Positions 26,554-34,956 of a DNA stretch of 64,000 nucleotides are shown here, one piece after another (positions within the stretch are counted from its first letter, which is position 1; every line of letters starts with the position of its first letter). A model generated the notes under the pieces. The model saw only the letters and a program-made list of their open reading frames with translations, ran no database searches and was not told the DNA's origin. Both the position numbers and the translations under genes were made by a program. This DNA comes from Mesorhizobium japonicum MAFF 303099 (GTDB lineage Bacteria > Pseudomonadota > Alphaproteobacteria > Rhizobiales > Rhizobiaceae), in NCBI RefSeq assembly GCF_000009625.1, contig NC_002678.2, forward strand, positions 2,884,001-2,948,000. Reading direction: 5' to 3'.

Positions 26554-26952
26554 ATGCGCGGTCATTGCTTATGCGGCGCTATTGCTTTTGAAGTCGACGG
26601 CCCGACACAAGCATGCGTGAGCTGTCATTGTGAAAGTTGTCGGCGGCAATGTTCTGCGCCGATGACCACCTACATTGGCGTCTTGGACGACCAATGGCGG
26701 TGGCTGGGCAAGCCACCGAAGATATTCAACTCTTCTCCCGGTGTGGAAAGAACATTTTGCGATCACTGTGGCTCGCCGCTGTCCTTCTGCTCAAAGAACA
26801 TGTCCGGTGTCATGCATTTTTTTGCCGCGGCGATGGAGGAGCCGGAAAAATTTGCACCAACGCTGCACGTCGCTTTTGAGGAGAAGCTGCCTTGGTTGAA
26901 ACTCGCCGACGGCCTGCCGACACGTGTAGGGCCTGACTATACGAAAGACTAG
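26554..26952 (+). CDS. GFA-family (glutathione-dependent formaldehyde-activating-like) zinc protein
   Basis: The 132-residue protein has the family's seven zinc-ligand cysteines: CLC at 5-7, CVSCHCESC at about 22-30 and CDHC at about 69-72, the last followed by GSPL. GFA-family proteins bind zinc in a CENP-V-like fold; most have unknown substrates and only a few bind glutathione. ATG 26554 follows GGGGAGA. Base composition is visibly lower in GC than the neighbours, which may mark recent acquisition. The gaps on both sides (26417-26553 and 26953-27073) show no other gene. Confidence 0.9.
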   Translation: MRGHCLCGAIAFEVDGPTQACVSCHCESCRRQCSAPMTTYIGVLDDQWRWLGKPPKIFNSSPGVERTFCDHCGSPLSFCSKNMSGVMHFFAAAMEEPEKFAPTLHVAFEEKLPWLKLADGLPTRVGPDYTKD

Positions 26953-27073
26953 GCTTCGCACTCCGCCCAAGGCGAACCAAAGCGCAAGGTGATATCGCCC
27001 ATGTCCCATGATCAGTCTCCCATCAAGGAGATCGAAGCATTCTAGAACTTGCTAGCCTTTATGGGTATGCAGG

Positions 27074-29056
27074 CTATTCCCCAGCGGCCATGGCCGTGAT
27101 TGTCTTCTTGGCGCGCTGGATCGAGGCCGGGCTCATCGAAAGCTCGGTCAGGCCCATCTCGATGAAGGCCGGGATCAGATCCGGGCGTCCGGCCGCCTCG
27201 CCGCACATGCCCACCATGATGCCGGCGGCGACGCCGGCTTTGGCCGTCAGCTCGATCGCCGACATGACCGCCGGATTGGTGACGTCATTGAGCTTGGCGA
27301 CGGTCGGGTTGAGCCGGTCGGCGGCCATGATGTACTGGGTCAGATCGTTGGTGCCGATCGAGAAGAAGGCCACTTCCTTGGCCAGCGCCGGAGCGATCAG
27401 CACGGCGGCCGGAGTTTCGATCATCACGCCGAGATCGAATGTTGCATGCGGCACGCCTTCGGCCTTGAGTTCGGCGGCGCATTCATCGACCAGTGCGCGG
27501 GTGCGCGTGACTTCGGAAATATCGGACACCATCGGCAGCATCACCTTGATGTTGCCCTGCACGGCCGCCCTCAGCAGCGCCCTGAGCTGGCGCTTGAAGA
27601 TATCCGGCCGGTCGAGGCACATGCGGATGCCGCGCCAGCCGAGAAAGGGATTGTCCTCGTCGGGAAACTCGATGCCGGCGATCGGCTTGTCGCCGCCGAT
27701 GTCGAGCGTGCGTACGATGACCGGATGGGGGGCGAAGGCCTTGGCCAGCGCCGCATAGGTCTCGGCCTGCATGTCCTCCGAGGGGAGGTGCATATGGCGC
27801 ATGAACAGCAACTCGGTGCGGAACAGCCCGACGCCCATGGCGCCCGCTTCCTGCGCCGCCTCGATTTCCTCGAGCGAACCGATATTGGCCGCAACCTCGA
27901 TCACCTTGCCGTCGGCGCGCTTCGGCGTCACCGTCTTGAAGGTGGTCAGGCCGGCGCGTTCCTTCGCCGCTGCTTCGACGCGGCCCCCATAGTCGGCGCG
28001 TGTCGCCGCGTCCGGGTCGACGATCACATGGCCGGTGTTGCCGTCGAGCGCGACGTCGCGCGCGGTGCGCAAGGCATTGACCTGGTCGCCAAGGCCCAGC
28101 ACCGCCGGAATGCCGTGCGAGCGCGCGATGATGGCGATGTGCGAGGTGGCGCCGCCATGGCCGCAAATCACCCCGCCAATGCGTTTCAGCGGCGCACGCG
28201 CCAAATCCCAGGCGCCGATATCGTCGGCGATCAGAATGGCGCCTTCGGGCATGCTTTCGAGGCTGACGTCGTCCTGGCCAAGCAGCACCAGGCAGATCTG
28301 CCGTCCGACGGCATGGACATCGTCGGCCCGCGCATTGAGGTAGTGATCGTCAACCGCGCTGAAATCGGCGGCGATGGTGGCGGCTGCGGTAATGACGGCC
28401 GAGACCGCGTCGTTGCCGCCCCTGATCGCCTTTTCGGCCTCGCCGGTCAGGCTGTCGTCGGCGGCGATATCCCTGAGTGCCGCGACGATGCCTCGGTCTC
28501 CGGCCGACAGGCTGTCCTGCGCCAAGGCCCGGTCCATGCGCGCCTGGACGGCGGCGACGGCGGCACGGAACCTGTCAATCTCGCCGACGATCTCGCTGGC
28601 CTGCAACACGCGGCCCTGTGCGGCGATCTCGGGCGGGAAATGCGCGAAGGCCGGCCCGATCGCGACGCCCTCGCTGGCTGCGACACCGCGCAAGCCGTTC
28701 GCTTCGCCTGTTACAGCCGGCACGGATTGGGGTGCCGGTGCGGGTGCCGCCTGGCCGGCATCATTGGCCGGGCTCTGCGGCTCGGCCTCGTCGTCGAGAC
28801 CCGCCTCGGGGTTTTCCAGATAGCCGATCAGCGCTTCGATCGCCTCGATGGCATCGGCGCCGTTCGCCCGCACGGTGACTTCCTGGTTTTCCTTGACCGC
28901 CAGCAGCATCAGCTTGACGGAGCTCTTGGCGCTGACCGCCTTGCCGTCCTTGACCAGTTCGACATCGGATTCGAAGCCCTTGGCGAGCTTGACGAACCGC
29001 GTGGCGGGACGGGCGTGCAAACCTTCATGCACTCTGACGATGGTCGAGCGTTCCAT
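27074..29056 (-). CDS. PTS HPr-Enzyme I fusion protein
   Basis: The 660-residue protein fuses HPr (about 1-90; phospho-His14 in HEGLHARPATRF and the Ser-site region AKSSVKLMLL) by an Ala/Pro/Gln-rich linker (90-120) to Enzyme I. The latter has the phospho-His motif GGATSHIAIIARSHGIPAV, the PEP-binding GTNDLTQYIMAADR and CGEAAGRPDLIP. It passes phosphate from PEP to HPr and on to IIA. It lacks the GAF domain of the nitrogen-PTS enzyme PtsP, so it is a sugar-type EI. It is last in the glucitol PTS operon, which makes the system self-sufficient. Confidence 0.93.
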   Translation of the reverse strand: MERSTIVRVHEGLHARPATRFVKLAKGFESDVELVKDGKAVSAKSSVKLMLLAVKENQEVTVRANGADAIEAIEALIGYLENPEAGLDDEAEPQSPANDAGQAAPAPAPQSVPAVTGEANGLRGVAASEGVAIGPAFAHFPPEIAAQGRVLQASEIVGEIDRFRAAVAAVQARMDRALAQDSLSAGDRGIVAALRDIAADDSLTGEAEKAIRGGNDAVSAVITAAATIAADFSAVDDHYLNARADDVHAVGRQICLVLLGQDDVSLESMPEGAILIADDIGAWDLARAPLKRIGGVICGHGGATSHIAIIARSHGIPAVLGLGDQVNALRTARDVALDGNTGHVIVDPDAATRADYGGRVEAAAKERAGLTTFKTVTPKRADGKVIEVAANIGSLEEIEAAQEAGAMGVGLFRTELLFMRHMHLPSEDMQAETYAALAKAFAPHPVIVRTLDIGGDKPIAGIEFPDEDNPFLGWRGIRMCLDRPDIFKRQLRALLRAAVQGNIKVMLPMVSDISEVTRTRALVDECAAELKAEGVPHATFDLGVMIETPAAVLIAPALAKEVAFFSIGTNDLTQYIMAADRLNPTVAKLNDVTNPAVMSAIELTAKAGVAAGIMVGMCGEAAGRPDLIPAFIEMGLTELSMSPASIQRAKKTITAMAAGE

Positions 29057-29076
29057 GGCAAATACTCTGCTTTTCC

Positions 29077-29180
29077 TAGAGCAATTCGTCGTTTCTCGGA
29101 AACGGCGAATTGCTCTAACTCTTTGTTCTAACGCAATTCCGGGCGGAAAACCGTTTCACACTTTTCCTAGAATTGCTCTG
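29077..29180. repeat. Pair of rhizobial palindromic repeats between IIA and HPr-EI genes
   Basis: A 41-bp palindrome, TAGAGCAATTC..GAATTGCTCTA, spans 29077-29117. It is followed at about 29126-29180 by a related element that ends in AGAATTGCTCT. They form the 158-bp gap between srlB and the HPr-EI gene. The RNA would fold into stable hairpins and could lower or uncouple HPr-EI expression. Confidence 0.7.
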
Positions 29181-29214
29181 GAGCCAAAACCAGATGGGCT
29201 GCGGCGCGAATGCT

Positions 29215-29595
29215 TCAGGCGGCGATGGTGATGATCGCGTCCGTCTTCAGGGCGGCTACGAGCGCCTGGGCATCGACCTGCGATGCACAGATTTCGCCCG
29301 GCCTCTCGGCCTCGGTGGCGCCGTTGAACGAGATGACGACATGGCCCATCTCGAGCACCTTGCTCCACGCACTGGAGCCGACGGCGGTTATGACAGCGGA
29401 AACCGGACCAAGGGTGATCGACGCGCCCTTTTGCGGCGCGCCGTCGCTGGGTCCGAGCTCCGTCTTGTGGAGCACCGAAACCTCGGCAAGCTCCGGCGGC
29501 GAGCCATCCGCAAACAGGATGACCACGCCCCCTTCGGCAAGATCCGCCACTTCGGGTCCGATGGAAGTGACCCTTGTTCTCAGCAGAACCGACAT
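29215..29595 (-). CDS. srlB: PTS glucitol/sorbitol-specific IIA component
   Basis: The 126-residue protein aligns along its length with E. coli SrlB: RTRVTSIGPEV at the start, ILFADGSPPELAEVSVLH (the His near residue 43 is the likely phospho-acceptor), and TAVGSSAWSKVLEMGHVVISFNG. It accepts phosphate from HPr and gives it to the IIB domain of SrlE. It starts 27 bp after srlE. Confidence 0.92.
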   Translation of the reverse strand: MSVLLRTRVTSIGPEVADLAEGGVVILFADGSPPELAEVSVLHKTELGPSDGAPQKGASITLGPVSAVITAVGSSAWSKVLEMGHVVISFNGATEAERPGEICASQVDAQALVAALKTDAIITIAA

Positions 29596-29622
29596 GTGGC
29601 GAACCTCATTTCCTTACTGTTT

Positions 29623-30627
29623 TTAAAACACGATCAGGCTGACGACCCAGGCGATCAGCACCGAGACCGGACCCATGATCTGGCGGCTGATGAGCACCGC
29701 CGGCACACCGATTTCGATCGTCTTCGGCTTGGCTTCACCGAGCGCCAGGCCGACGGGGACGAAGTCGCAACCCACCTGGGTATTGTAGGCAAACAGCGCC
29801 GGCAGCGCCATTGCCGGCGAAATCGTGCCGTTGGCGATCTGCGGGCCGATGATGGCGACGCCGATGACCTGCGCGATGACGGCGCCTGGCCCGAGGATGG
29901 GCGACAGGAATGGCAGGCCGCAAATGGCCGAGATGATCAGCAGGCCGACAATATTGTTGGCCAGCGGCCCCATCGGCTGGGCGAGCACGTCGCCGATGCC
30001 GGTGTAGAGGATCAGGCCGATGAGCATGGTCACGAAGGCCATGAACGGCAGCACGTTGCGCACCACCTGGTCGATCGTGCGGCGGCCGGCATTGAAGAAG
30101 ATGCCGACCACCCGGCCCATGACGCGGCCGATCGAGCTGATCAGGCCGATCAGCCCGCCTTCGCTCGGCAGCGGCTGTGGCGCCGCGGCAGCAGTGTTAT
30201 TGCCTGAACTCATCGATGCTGCTCCCCCCGCAGTGGTGACCGCCTCGGACCCGTCCGCCATAGTGACGTTGGCCGGCTTCACGCCCGAAACGTAGATGTC
30301 CTCCGTGATGAACTGGGCGAGCGGCCCAGCCTGGCCGACCGGCGTCAGATTGACGGTCGGGATGCGCTTGCGCGGATAGACGCCGCAACGTGCGGTGCCG
30401 CCGCAATCGACGACGACCACCGCCATCTCACCTTCGATTGGCGGCGCCTTGAAGCCGTCGACGGCCGTGGCGCCGGTCATGTCGGCGATGAGTTGGGCGA
30501 CGGGATGGATGCCGCCGCCGGTGACGGAGACGACCTTGTCGCGCTGCGCGGTCGGCTCGATGACGAGCGGGCCGCCCCAGCCTGTGTTGCCCCGGGAGAT
30601 CTTTACGGCTTTGAATGTCCTGTCCAT
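29623..30627 (-). CDS. srlE: PTS glucitol/sorbitol-specific IIBC component
   Basis: The 334-residue protein has an N-terminal IIB domain with the phospho-Cys motif VVDCGGTARCGVYPRKRIPT and the family stretch GPLAQFITEDIYVSGVKPAN. A Ser/Gly/Ala-rich linker (about 135-160) leads to a membrane half with about four helices, including FMAFVTMLIGLILYTG and GLPFLSPILGPGAVIAQVIG. It phosphorylates the incoming polyol on SrlA/SrlE. Length matches E. coli SrlE (about 320). It begins 16 bp after srlA. Confidence 0.94.
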   Translation of the reverse strand: MDRTFKAVKISRGNTGWGGPLVIEPTAQRDKVVSVTGGGIHPVAQLIADMTGATAVDGFKAPPIEGEMAVVVVDCGGTARCGVYPRKRIPTVNLTPVGQAGPLAQFITEDIYVSGVKPANVTMADGSEAVTTAGGAASMSSGNNTAAAAPQPLPSEGGLIGLISSIGRVMGRVVGIFFNAGRRTIDQVVRNVLPFMAFVTMLIGLILYTGIGDVLAQPMGPLANNIVGLLIISAICGLPFLSPILGPGAVIAQVIGVAIIGPQIANGTISPAMALPALFAYNTQVGCDFVPVGLALGEAKPKTIEIGVPAVLISRQIMGPVSVLIAWVVSLIVF

Positions 30628-30643
30628 GATGTCCTCCCCGCCC

Positions 30644-31405
30644 TTACAGCTCGACGCCCTGGCGGCGTGCCATGATGGTGGTGATGCGCTCGGTCAGCAT
30701 GCCCTTGAGCAGGATGACGACGAGGCCGACAATGGCGTACCAGATCGCCACTTTGACGTGGTAACCGGCGACGACAACGCCCTTTTTCTCGAGCTCGAGC
30801 AGAGCCACGAGAATGCCGCCCCAGACGAAATATTCGCCGGGATTGATGTGCGGGAACAGGCCGAGCGGCGGATGCACGTAGGACACGGCCGCGTCATAGA
30901 AGGCCGGCTTGTGCTTTTCTTCCAGAAACGATCCGAACGTGTAGGCCATCGGATTGGTGAGGAAGAACACCGCCAGCAGCGGCAGCAGCGTATAGCGGGT
31001 CAAGGCAATCCTGCCGGCGCCGCGCGCCAGGCCATGCACGCGCTCCTCGCCGACCAGTTCGGTGACGGCGTAGAAGGCGGTCATCAGCACCACCAGCGTC
31101 GGAATGATGCCGGTGACGAAGCCGGCGAACACTTCGCCGCCCTTCTGGAAGATGCCGATGAAGTACTTGCCGATGGCGGTCAGCCAGCCGAGCTGCTCTT
31201 CCTGCTGGACTTCCTTCAGCTTTTCCTTGAACTGATCGACGGTTATGGGTCCGCTGTCTGCTTGCGCCAGGACAACGAGATGGTCGGAAGCATGCTCGAC
31301 GGCGAGCTTGCCATGCAATGCAGCATCCGAGACCATGGCACCTGCGACATGCAGATTGTGCACGGCCATGTCGGCATGCTGCGCCAACAACGAAAATACA
31401 GACAT
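30644..31405 (-). CDS. srlA: PTS glucitol/sorbitol-specific IIC component with N-terminal extension
   Basis: The 253-residue membrane protein matches SrlA from about residue 76 on: IGIFQKGGEVFAGFVTGIIP, FLTNPMAYTFGSFL, GLFPHINPGEYFVWGG. E. coli SrlA is about 187 residues. Here an extra ~65-residue N-terminal, His/Ala-rich and probably soluble segment precedes the first helix. The start is secure, because AAGGAGGAG lies just before the ATG. It forms the glucitol channel with SrlE. The extension is unexplained. Confidence 0.92.
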   Translation of the reverse strand: MSVFSLLAQHADMAVHNLHVAGAMVSDAALHGKLAVEHASDHLVVLAQADSGPITVDQFKEKLKEVQQEEQLGWLTAIGKYFIGIFQKGGEVFAGFVTGIIPTLVVLMTAFYAVTELVGEERVHGLARGAGRIALTRYTLLPLLAVFFLTNPMAYTFGSFLEEKHKPAFYDAAVSYVHPPLGLFPHINPGEYFVWGGILVALLELEKKGVVVAGYHVKVAIWYAIVGLVVILLKGMLTERITTIMARRQGVEL

Positions 31406-31454
31406 TTCTCCTCCTTATGCCGCCCGCCGGTTATCCCAGTCGGTGCGGCCTCCT

Positions 31455-31892
31455 CTAGGCCCTTGCTACGTTCAAACCGGATAGACCCGGCTTCTTCCCC
31501 GGCTCCGACCGTGCTTTGTCGATCTGTTCGATCGCCCGCTTCACGGCCTCGGCCACACCGGGTTCCCCCTCCCCCATGATCGCAGGGTTGGACCGGACTC
31601 GATCGAGGGGAACACCCTCGAATTCTTCATGTCTTTTGAATTTGGTGAAGACGGACCGGCCGCTCATCACCATCAGGCGGCGCACGATCAGGTCAGGCGT
31701 CACCACGACGAGCGCGATGGTGCCCTTGGCCAGCCGGCCGCGAAAATTGCCGGCTCCGACGAAGCCGTCCTTGTACTGGTCGGTGACGCCCCGGAAGACA
31801 TCCGAATAGTGCCGCATCTGCAGCCAGACGCCGAGCGACTGCAGCGCCCACACAATAACCAGCAGAAGCAGTCCCCACTGCCAAATCGCCAT
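31455..31892 (-). CDS. gutM: Glucitol operon activator-like protein GutM
   Basis: The 145-residue protein has one N-terminal helix (WGLLLLVIVWALQSLG) followed by a cytoplasmic part with VGAGNFRGRLAKGTIALVVV and the family's 'D..I.R.L.M.G.SVF..FKR' pattern. It fits the GutM/SrlM family, co-activator of glucitol operons in enteric bacteria. The last ~40 residues are an added Lys/Glu-rich tail. ATG 31892 follows GAGGAG. It is the first gene of the PTS operon. No GutR/SrlR repressor is in the window. Confidence 0.87.
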   Translation of the reverse strand: MAIWQWGLLLLVIVWALQSLGVWLQMRHYSDVFRGVTDQYKDGFVGAGNFRGRLAKGTIALVVVTPDLIVRRLMVMSGRSVFTKFKRHEEFEGVPLDRVRSNPAIMGEGEPGVAEAVKRAIEQIDKARSEPGKKPGLSGLNVARA

Positions 31893-31958
31893 TCGGTTCT
31901 CCTCCCGAAGCCTATGTTGAACCGCACCTTGGACCGGCACGCGACAACATCAAAGTGA

Positions 31959-31982
31959 GAACATTTGTTTCCGCGAATGTCA
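31959..31982 (-). promoter_or_regulatory. Inverted repeat in the gutM control region
   Basis: GAACATTTG and CGAATGTCA (7 of 9 bases paired) flank a 6-bp centre, in the 182-bp gap between gutM and the divergent 32075 gene. SorC/DeoR-type regulators use GAACAT-like half-sites. A related TTGAACATCTG occurs at 32771 and 45231. Confidence 0.45.
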
Positions 31983-32074
31983 ATATGTATGATATTGGCC
32001 TCCGCTACGCCATCCACAGGGCCGTCTGCCGATTTCGGCGGCGGCATGGCTGTGGTAGCCTGTCGTCAAACGGG

Positions 32075-32725
32075 ATGCATGAAATGGAACTGCCCTTCAG
32101 GGATGAACTGGCCCTTATGCCCGACCTGCGCCACCGGTTGCGGCAGCTGCGCTGGTTCCGCGCCACTTTCCGCGGCAGCGCCAAGGTGGTCTCGGACACA
32201 TTCGGCGTGCGCTTCGAGATCGACGAGGCGAAGTTGACCCGAGCTTTTCTCGACTGGGTCGAGATCATGGAGGCACAAAAGCGCTTTGCCGCGATCGACC
32301 GCGCCGACTTCATCGTCTTTGCCGCCGGCCTGGTGCTGCGCGAGTTGATCAAGCAGGCGCCGGCCCGGGAAATCTCCGGCCTCGCCGAGCTCATCGAAAC
32401 GGATCAGAATGCCGGCACGCTGGAAATCATCCGCTTCTGGCCGGAAGGTTTCCTCTACACCAACTACTGCGTCTCGGTGATTTCGGCGATCTATGAGCAG
32501 GAGTTCGGCAAGGCGCCCAGCATCGACAAATGCGCCGACGATCTGCGCACCTGGTGGTCCTATCGCGAGAATGTCACCGAGATGCCGGCCTACGCGGTGG
32601 CTTTCCTCGACCGCTTCCTCGGTGCCGAGCCGAACTGGATCACGCCGGACCGCGCACAGTCCCGGCAAGCCATGCAACGGGCGCTCGGATCCGGCCGCGC
32701 AAGCGACGCGCTGCGCCAGCTTTGA
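32075..32725 (+). CDS. Uncharacterised protein divergent from the PTS operon
   Basis: The 216-residue soluble protein (from ATG 32075; 32084 is another choice) is rich in aromatic and charged residues, with RFWPEGFLYTNYCVSVISAIYE and WWSYRENVTEMPAYAVAFLD as notable stretches. An in-frame extension upstream to 31955 would overlap the control region and is not used. I do not recognise the family. Codon use matches the neighbours. It faces gutM across a shared regulatory gap and precedes a HAD phosphatase, so a link to polyol use is possible but unproven. Confidence 0.72.
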   Translation: MHEMELPFRDELALMPDLRHRLRQLRWFRATFRGSAKVVSDTFGVRFEIDEAKLTRAFLDWVEIMEAQKRFAAIDRADFIVFAAGLVLRELIKQAPAREISGLAELIETDQNAGTLEIIRFWPEGFLYTNYCVSVISAIYEQEFGKAPSIDKCADDLRTWWSYRENVTEMPAYAVAFLDRFLGAEPNWITPDRAQSRQAMQRALGSGRASDALRQL

Positions 32726-32770
32726 CTGCCCGCCATTTCAGCCCCAAATCGTGCCCGAGACATCGCACTA

Positions 32771-32781
32771 TTGAACATCTG
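32771..32781 (+). promoter_or_regulatory. TTGAACATCTG element upstream of the HAD gene
   Basis: TTGAACATCTG lies about 50 bp before the HAD start and is identical to the element at 45231-45241 before the oxidoreductase-E1-E2 operon. It is a candidate regulator half-site. Confidence 0.3.
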
Positions 32782-32829
32782 ACTTTTTGCCGATAGCGAT
32801 GTGCGGAATTGACGTGAGGAGACGAGCGC

Positions 32830-33504
32830 GTGGCGCGACCAAGGCCTATCATTTTCGATTGCGACGGTGTTCTCGTCGACAGCGAGCCGCTGGCCGCCAG
32901 GGCATATGAGCGCGTCTATGAAAAGCACGGCATGCCGGGCGTCCATGGCGGCATCATCGCCCAATGCGTCGGCATGAAGCAGTCCGACATCATCGCCCGG
33001 ATCAGGGAACTGACCGGCCACCAGTTTCCCGCTGCCGCCGATGGCGATATCTGGGCAGAGACCAAAGTGCTGTTCACCGAGGAATTGAAGCCGACCCCGG
33101 GGATCGCGGCATTTCTGGAAACGCTCGAGGGCGACCGCTGCGTCGCCTCATCGTCCTCCGTCGAGCGCATAAACCACAGCCTTGCCGTCACCGGGCTGGC
33201 GCATATCTTCGGCGAGGCGATCTACAGCTCCTCGATGGTCAAGAACGGCAAGCCGGCGCCCGACATCTTCCTGTTCGCCGCCGCCAGGATGGGCGCCGAC
33301 CCGGCCGACTGCATCGTCATTGAGGATTCGCCCTTCGGCATCCAGGGCGCGGTCGCCGCCGGCATGACGGCGATCGGCTACACCGGCGGCGGTCACACCT
33401 ATGCCGAGCACGCTGCGCGACTGACGGCGGCCGGCGCCGATTTCGTCTGCGCCGACTGGCACGAAGTTAGCCGGCAATTGTCCGGGCTCGGCGTGCCGGC
33501 CTGA
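32830..33504 (+). CDS. HAD-family phosphatase (beta-phosphoglucomutase-like subfamily)
   Basis: The 224-residue cytoplasmic protein has motif I IIFDCDGVLVDSEP (nucleophile and acid Asp), motif II CVASSSSVERI, motif III Lys in KNGKPAPDIFLFAA, and motif IV IVIEDSPFGIQGA. It fits sugar-phosphate phosphatases of the YniC/GS1-like group. The start is a GTG with GAGGAGA 7 bp upstream. It lies downstream of the glucitol PTS control region on the opposite strand, which makes a polyol-phosphate phosphatase role imaginable. Its 3' end is repeated as a fragment at 34747-34891. Confidence 0.92.
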   Translation: MARPRPIIFDCDGVLVDSEPLAARAYERVYEKHGMPGVHGGIIAQCVGMKQSDIIARIRELTGHQFPAAADGDIWAETKVLFTEELKPTPGIAAFLETLEGDRCVASSSSVERINHSLAVTGLAHIFGEAIYSSSMVKNGKPAPDIFLFAAARMGADPADCIVIEDSPFGIQGAVAAGMTAIGYTGGGHTYAEHAARLTAAGADFVCADWHEVSRQLSGLGVPA

Positions 33505-33505
33505 T

Positions 33506-34570
33506 CTAGTAGGGACTGGGTAATCTGAGAGCGGCCCATTCGCTGGGCGGAATTGGTGCGCCCACGCGGAAGTTGAAGGATACGACCTTCGTCGCATCGG
33601 TGTCGACCTCGCACCGAAAGCTCAGATGGTACCATGTGGTTGTCGTGCTGAACGCAACATCCGGGGCGTCTAGAATATTGCCCACCTTCAGCGGAATAGA
33701 CGGTACCCATTTGGGAAAATAGGAAGCATCCAGCAGCTCCTGCTGCAATGCGCTGGCGCAGAGTTTGGCCGCACGCTGACCGCGAGGCACCCCGCCCATC
33801 GAGGTCGTGGCCAGCGCATCGCCGGTAGCGCCCTGCGAGTAGAGCCTGCGAACACCCGGAAGGCCCGAGTCCTTCCGAGATGCAGACTTCAAGGCCTTTG
33901 AGAGACTCGGCTTCGGCGCATTTGCGGGTTTGGGCTTTGGTGCTTCGGCTGATGTGGGAAGCTCGATCTCGCCGCCGCTATCGGCAGCCAAAGGCGCTGG
34001 TGCCGCGCCCTGTTGCTTGGCGTCGTCGAGCGCCGCCTGTTTGTCTGGCTCCTGTTTAGCTGCCTGTTGTTTATCCATCTCCGTGCTTGAAGCTGCCTGC
34101 TGCTCGGAGTCTGGCGGCGTGACAGGTTGGCTGTCTGCAGGCTTCGGCACGGCAGGCGGCTTCGAATCGTCATCCTTGGCCGGCGACGGCGAGCTGTCTT
34201 GGGCGCTGGCCCCATCCAGGGATTTCCTCGGGCCGGTATCCTTGTCGCCGTACTGAAAAACAGGCTTCAGGACCTCGACTGGCGGTGCCTTCGGCTGCTT
34301 CTCCGACGGAGGTTGTTTCTCAACTTTCTGCTCAGGCGGCTTTTCAACCTTCGGTTCCGGTGGCTTTGGCGCCGGCGGAACAGGTTTCGGCTTTGGCTGA
34401 TCGGGCGGAGGCACGATGGCGACATTGACTGGCTGCTCCTCGCGCGGCTGTTGGGGAGCCACGGGCAGGCCATACACAAGGAGCGTCGCGACAAGCACGT
34501 GCAGGATCAGCGATGCGGGGATGCCCCACATCAGATTCCGACGCCGTTCTCGTGCCTCGTCCTTCATCAT
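33506..34570 (-). CDS. DUF930 protein, TonB-like architecture (copy 1)
   Basis: The 354-residue protein has a short basic cytoplasmic start, one membrane helix (ASLILHVLVATLLVYGLP), and a long periplasmic Pro/Lys/Glu/Gln-rich region (about 40-260). It ends in a conserved DUF930 domain with CASALQQELL, DASYFPKWVPSI, TTTTWYHLSFRCEVDTDAT and VGAPIPPSEWAAL. The layout resembles TonB or TolA, but the C-terminal domain is not TonB's. ATG 34570 is used; a TTG at 34603 is possible in both copies. It is convergent with the HAD gene (1-bp gap). The role is unknown. Confidence 0.82.
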   Translation of the reverse strand: MMKDEARERRRNLMWGIPASLILHVLVATLLVYGLPVAPQQPREEQPVNVAIVPPPDQPKPKPVPPAPKPPEPKVEKPPEQKVEKQPPSEKQPKAPPVEVLKPVFQYGDKDTGPRKSLDGASAQDSSPSPAKDDDSKPPAVPKPADSQPVTPPDSEQQAASSTEMDKQQAAKQEPDKQAALDDAKQQGAAPAPLAADSGGEIELPTSAEAPKPKPANAPKPSLSKALKSASRKDSGLPGVRRLYSQGATGDALATTSMGGVPRGQRAAKLCASALQQELLDASYFPKWVPSIPLKVGNILDAPDVAFSTTTTWYHLSFRCEVDTDATKVVSFNFRVGAPIPPSEWAALRLPSPY

Positions 34571-34746
34571 GACCGATGTGGAATGAAATAGCGGCGGCTT
34601 CAAGCACAGGCGCGGGATTGGCGCGGTTTAGCCGCTGGCAGCTTGTCGATTTGGATCACCACACCCAGGACGAGCCGGCCAAGGCGCTGGGGCGGCTCAA
34701 TGAGCGGCCGCCCACGATCCGATCCATCAAGACCTGAGATCAGCCA

Positions 34747-34891
34747 GTTCGCCGCCAGGATGGGTGCCGACCCGGCCGACTGCATCGTCATCGAGGATTC
34801 GCCCTTCGGCATCCAGGGCGCGGTCGCCGCGGGCATGACGGCGATCGGCTACACCGGCGGCGGCCACACCTATGCCGAGCACGCCGCGTGA
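34747..34891 (+). pseudogene. Duplicated 3' fragment of the HAD phosphatase gene
   Basis: About 145 bp nearly match the coding part of the HAD gene from about 33276: they read ARMGADPADCIVIEDSPFG and then the GHTYAEHAA segment. The frame then breaks at a stop shortly after (GCGTGA instead of GCGCGACTG). There is no start, motif I or ribosome site. It is a remnant left by the tandem duplication that also produced the second DUF930 gene. The remaining bases of the 34604-34956 gap hold a sequence shared with the upstream region of copy 2 and no intact gene. Confidence 0.85.
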
Positions 34892-34956
34892 CTGACGGCG
34901 TTTCGTCTGCGCCAATTGGGAAGAAATTAGCCGGCAATTCTGCTTTGCGTGCCAGC

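Noticed and set aside
27446..29131. 561-codon plus-strand frame opposite the HPr-EI gene
   Set aside because: The minus strand carries all HPr and Enzyme I motifs; the plus-strand peptide has none.
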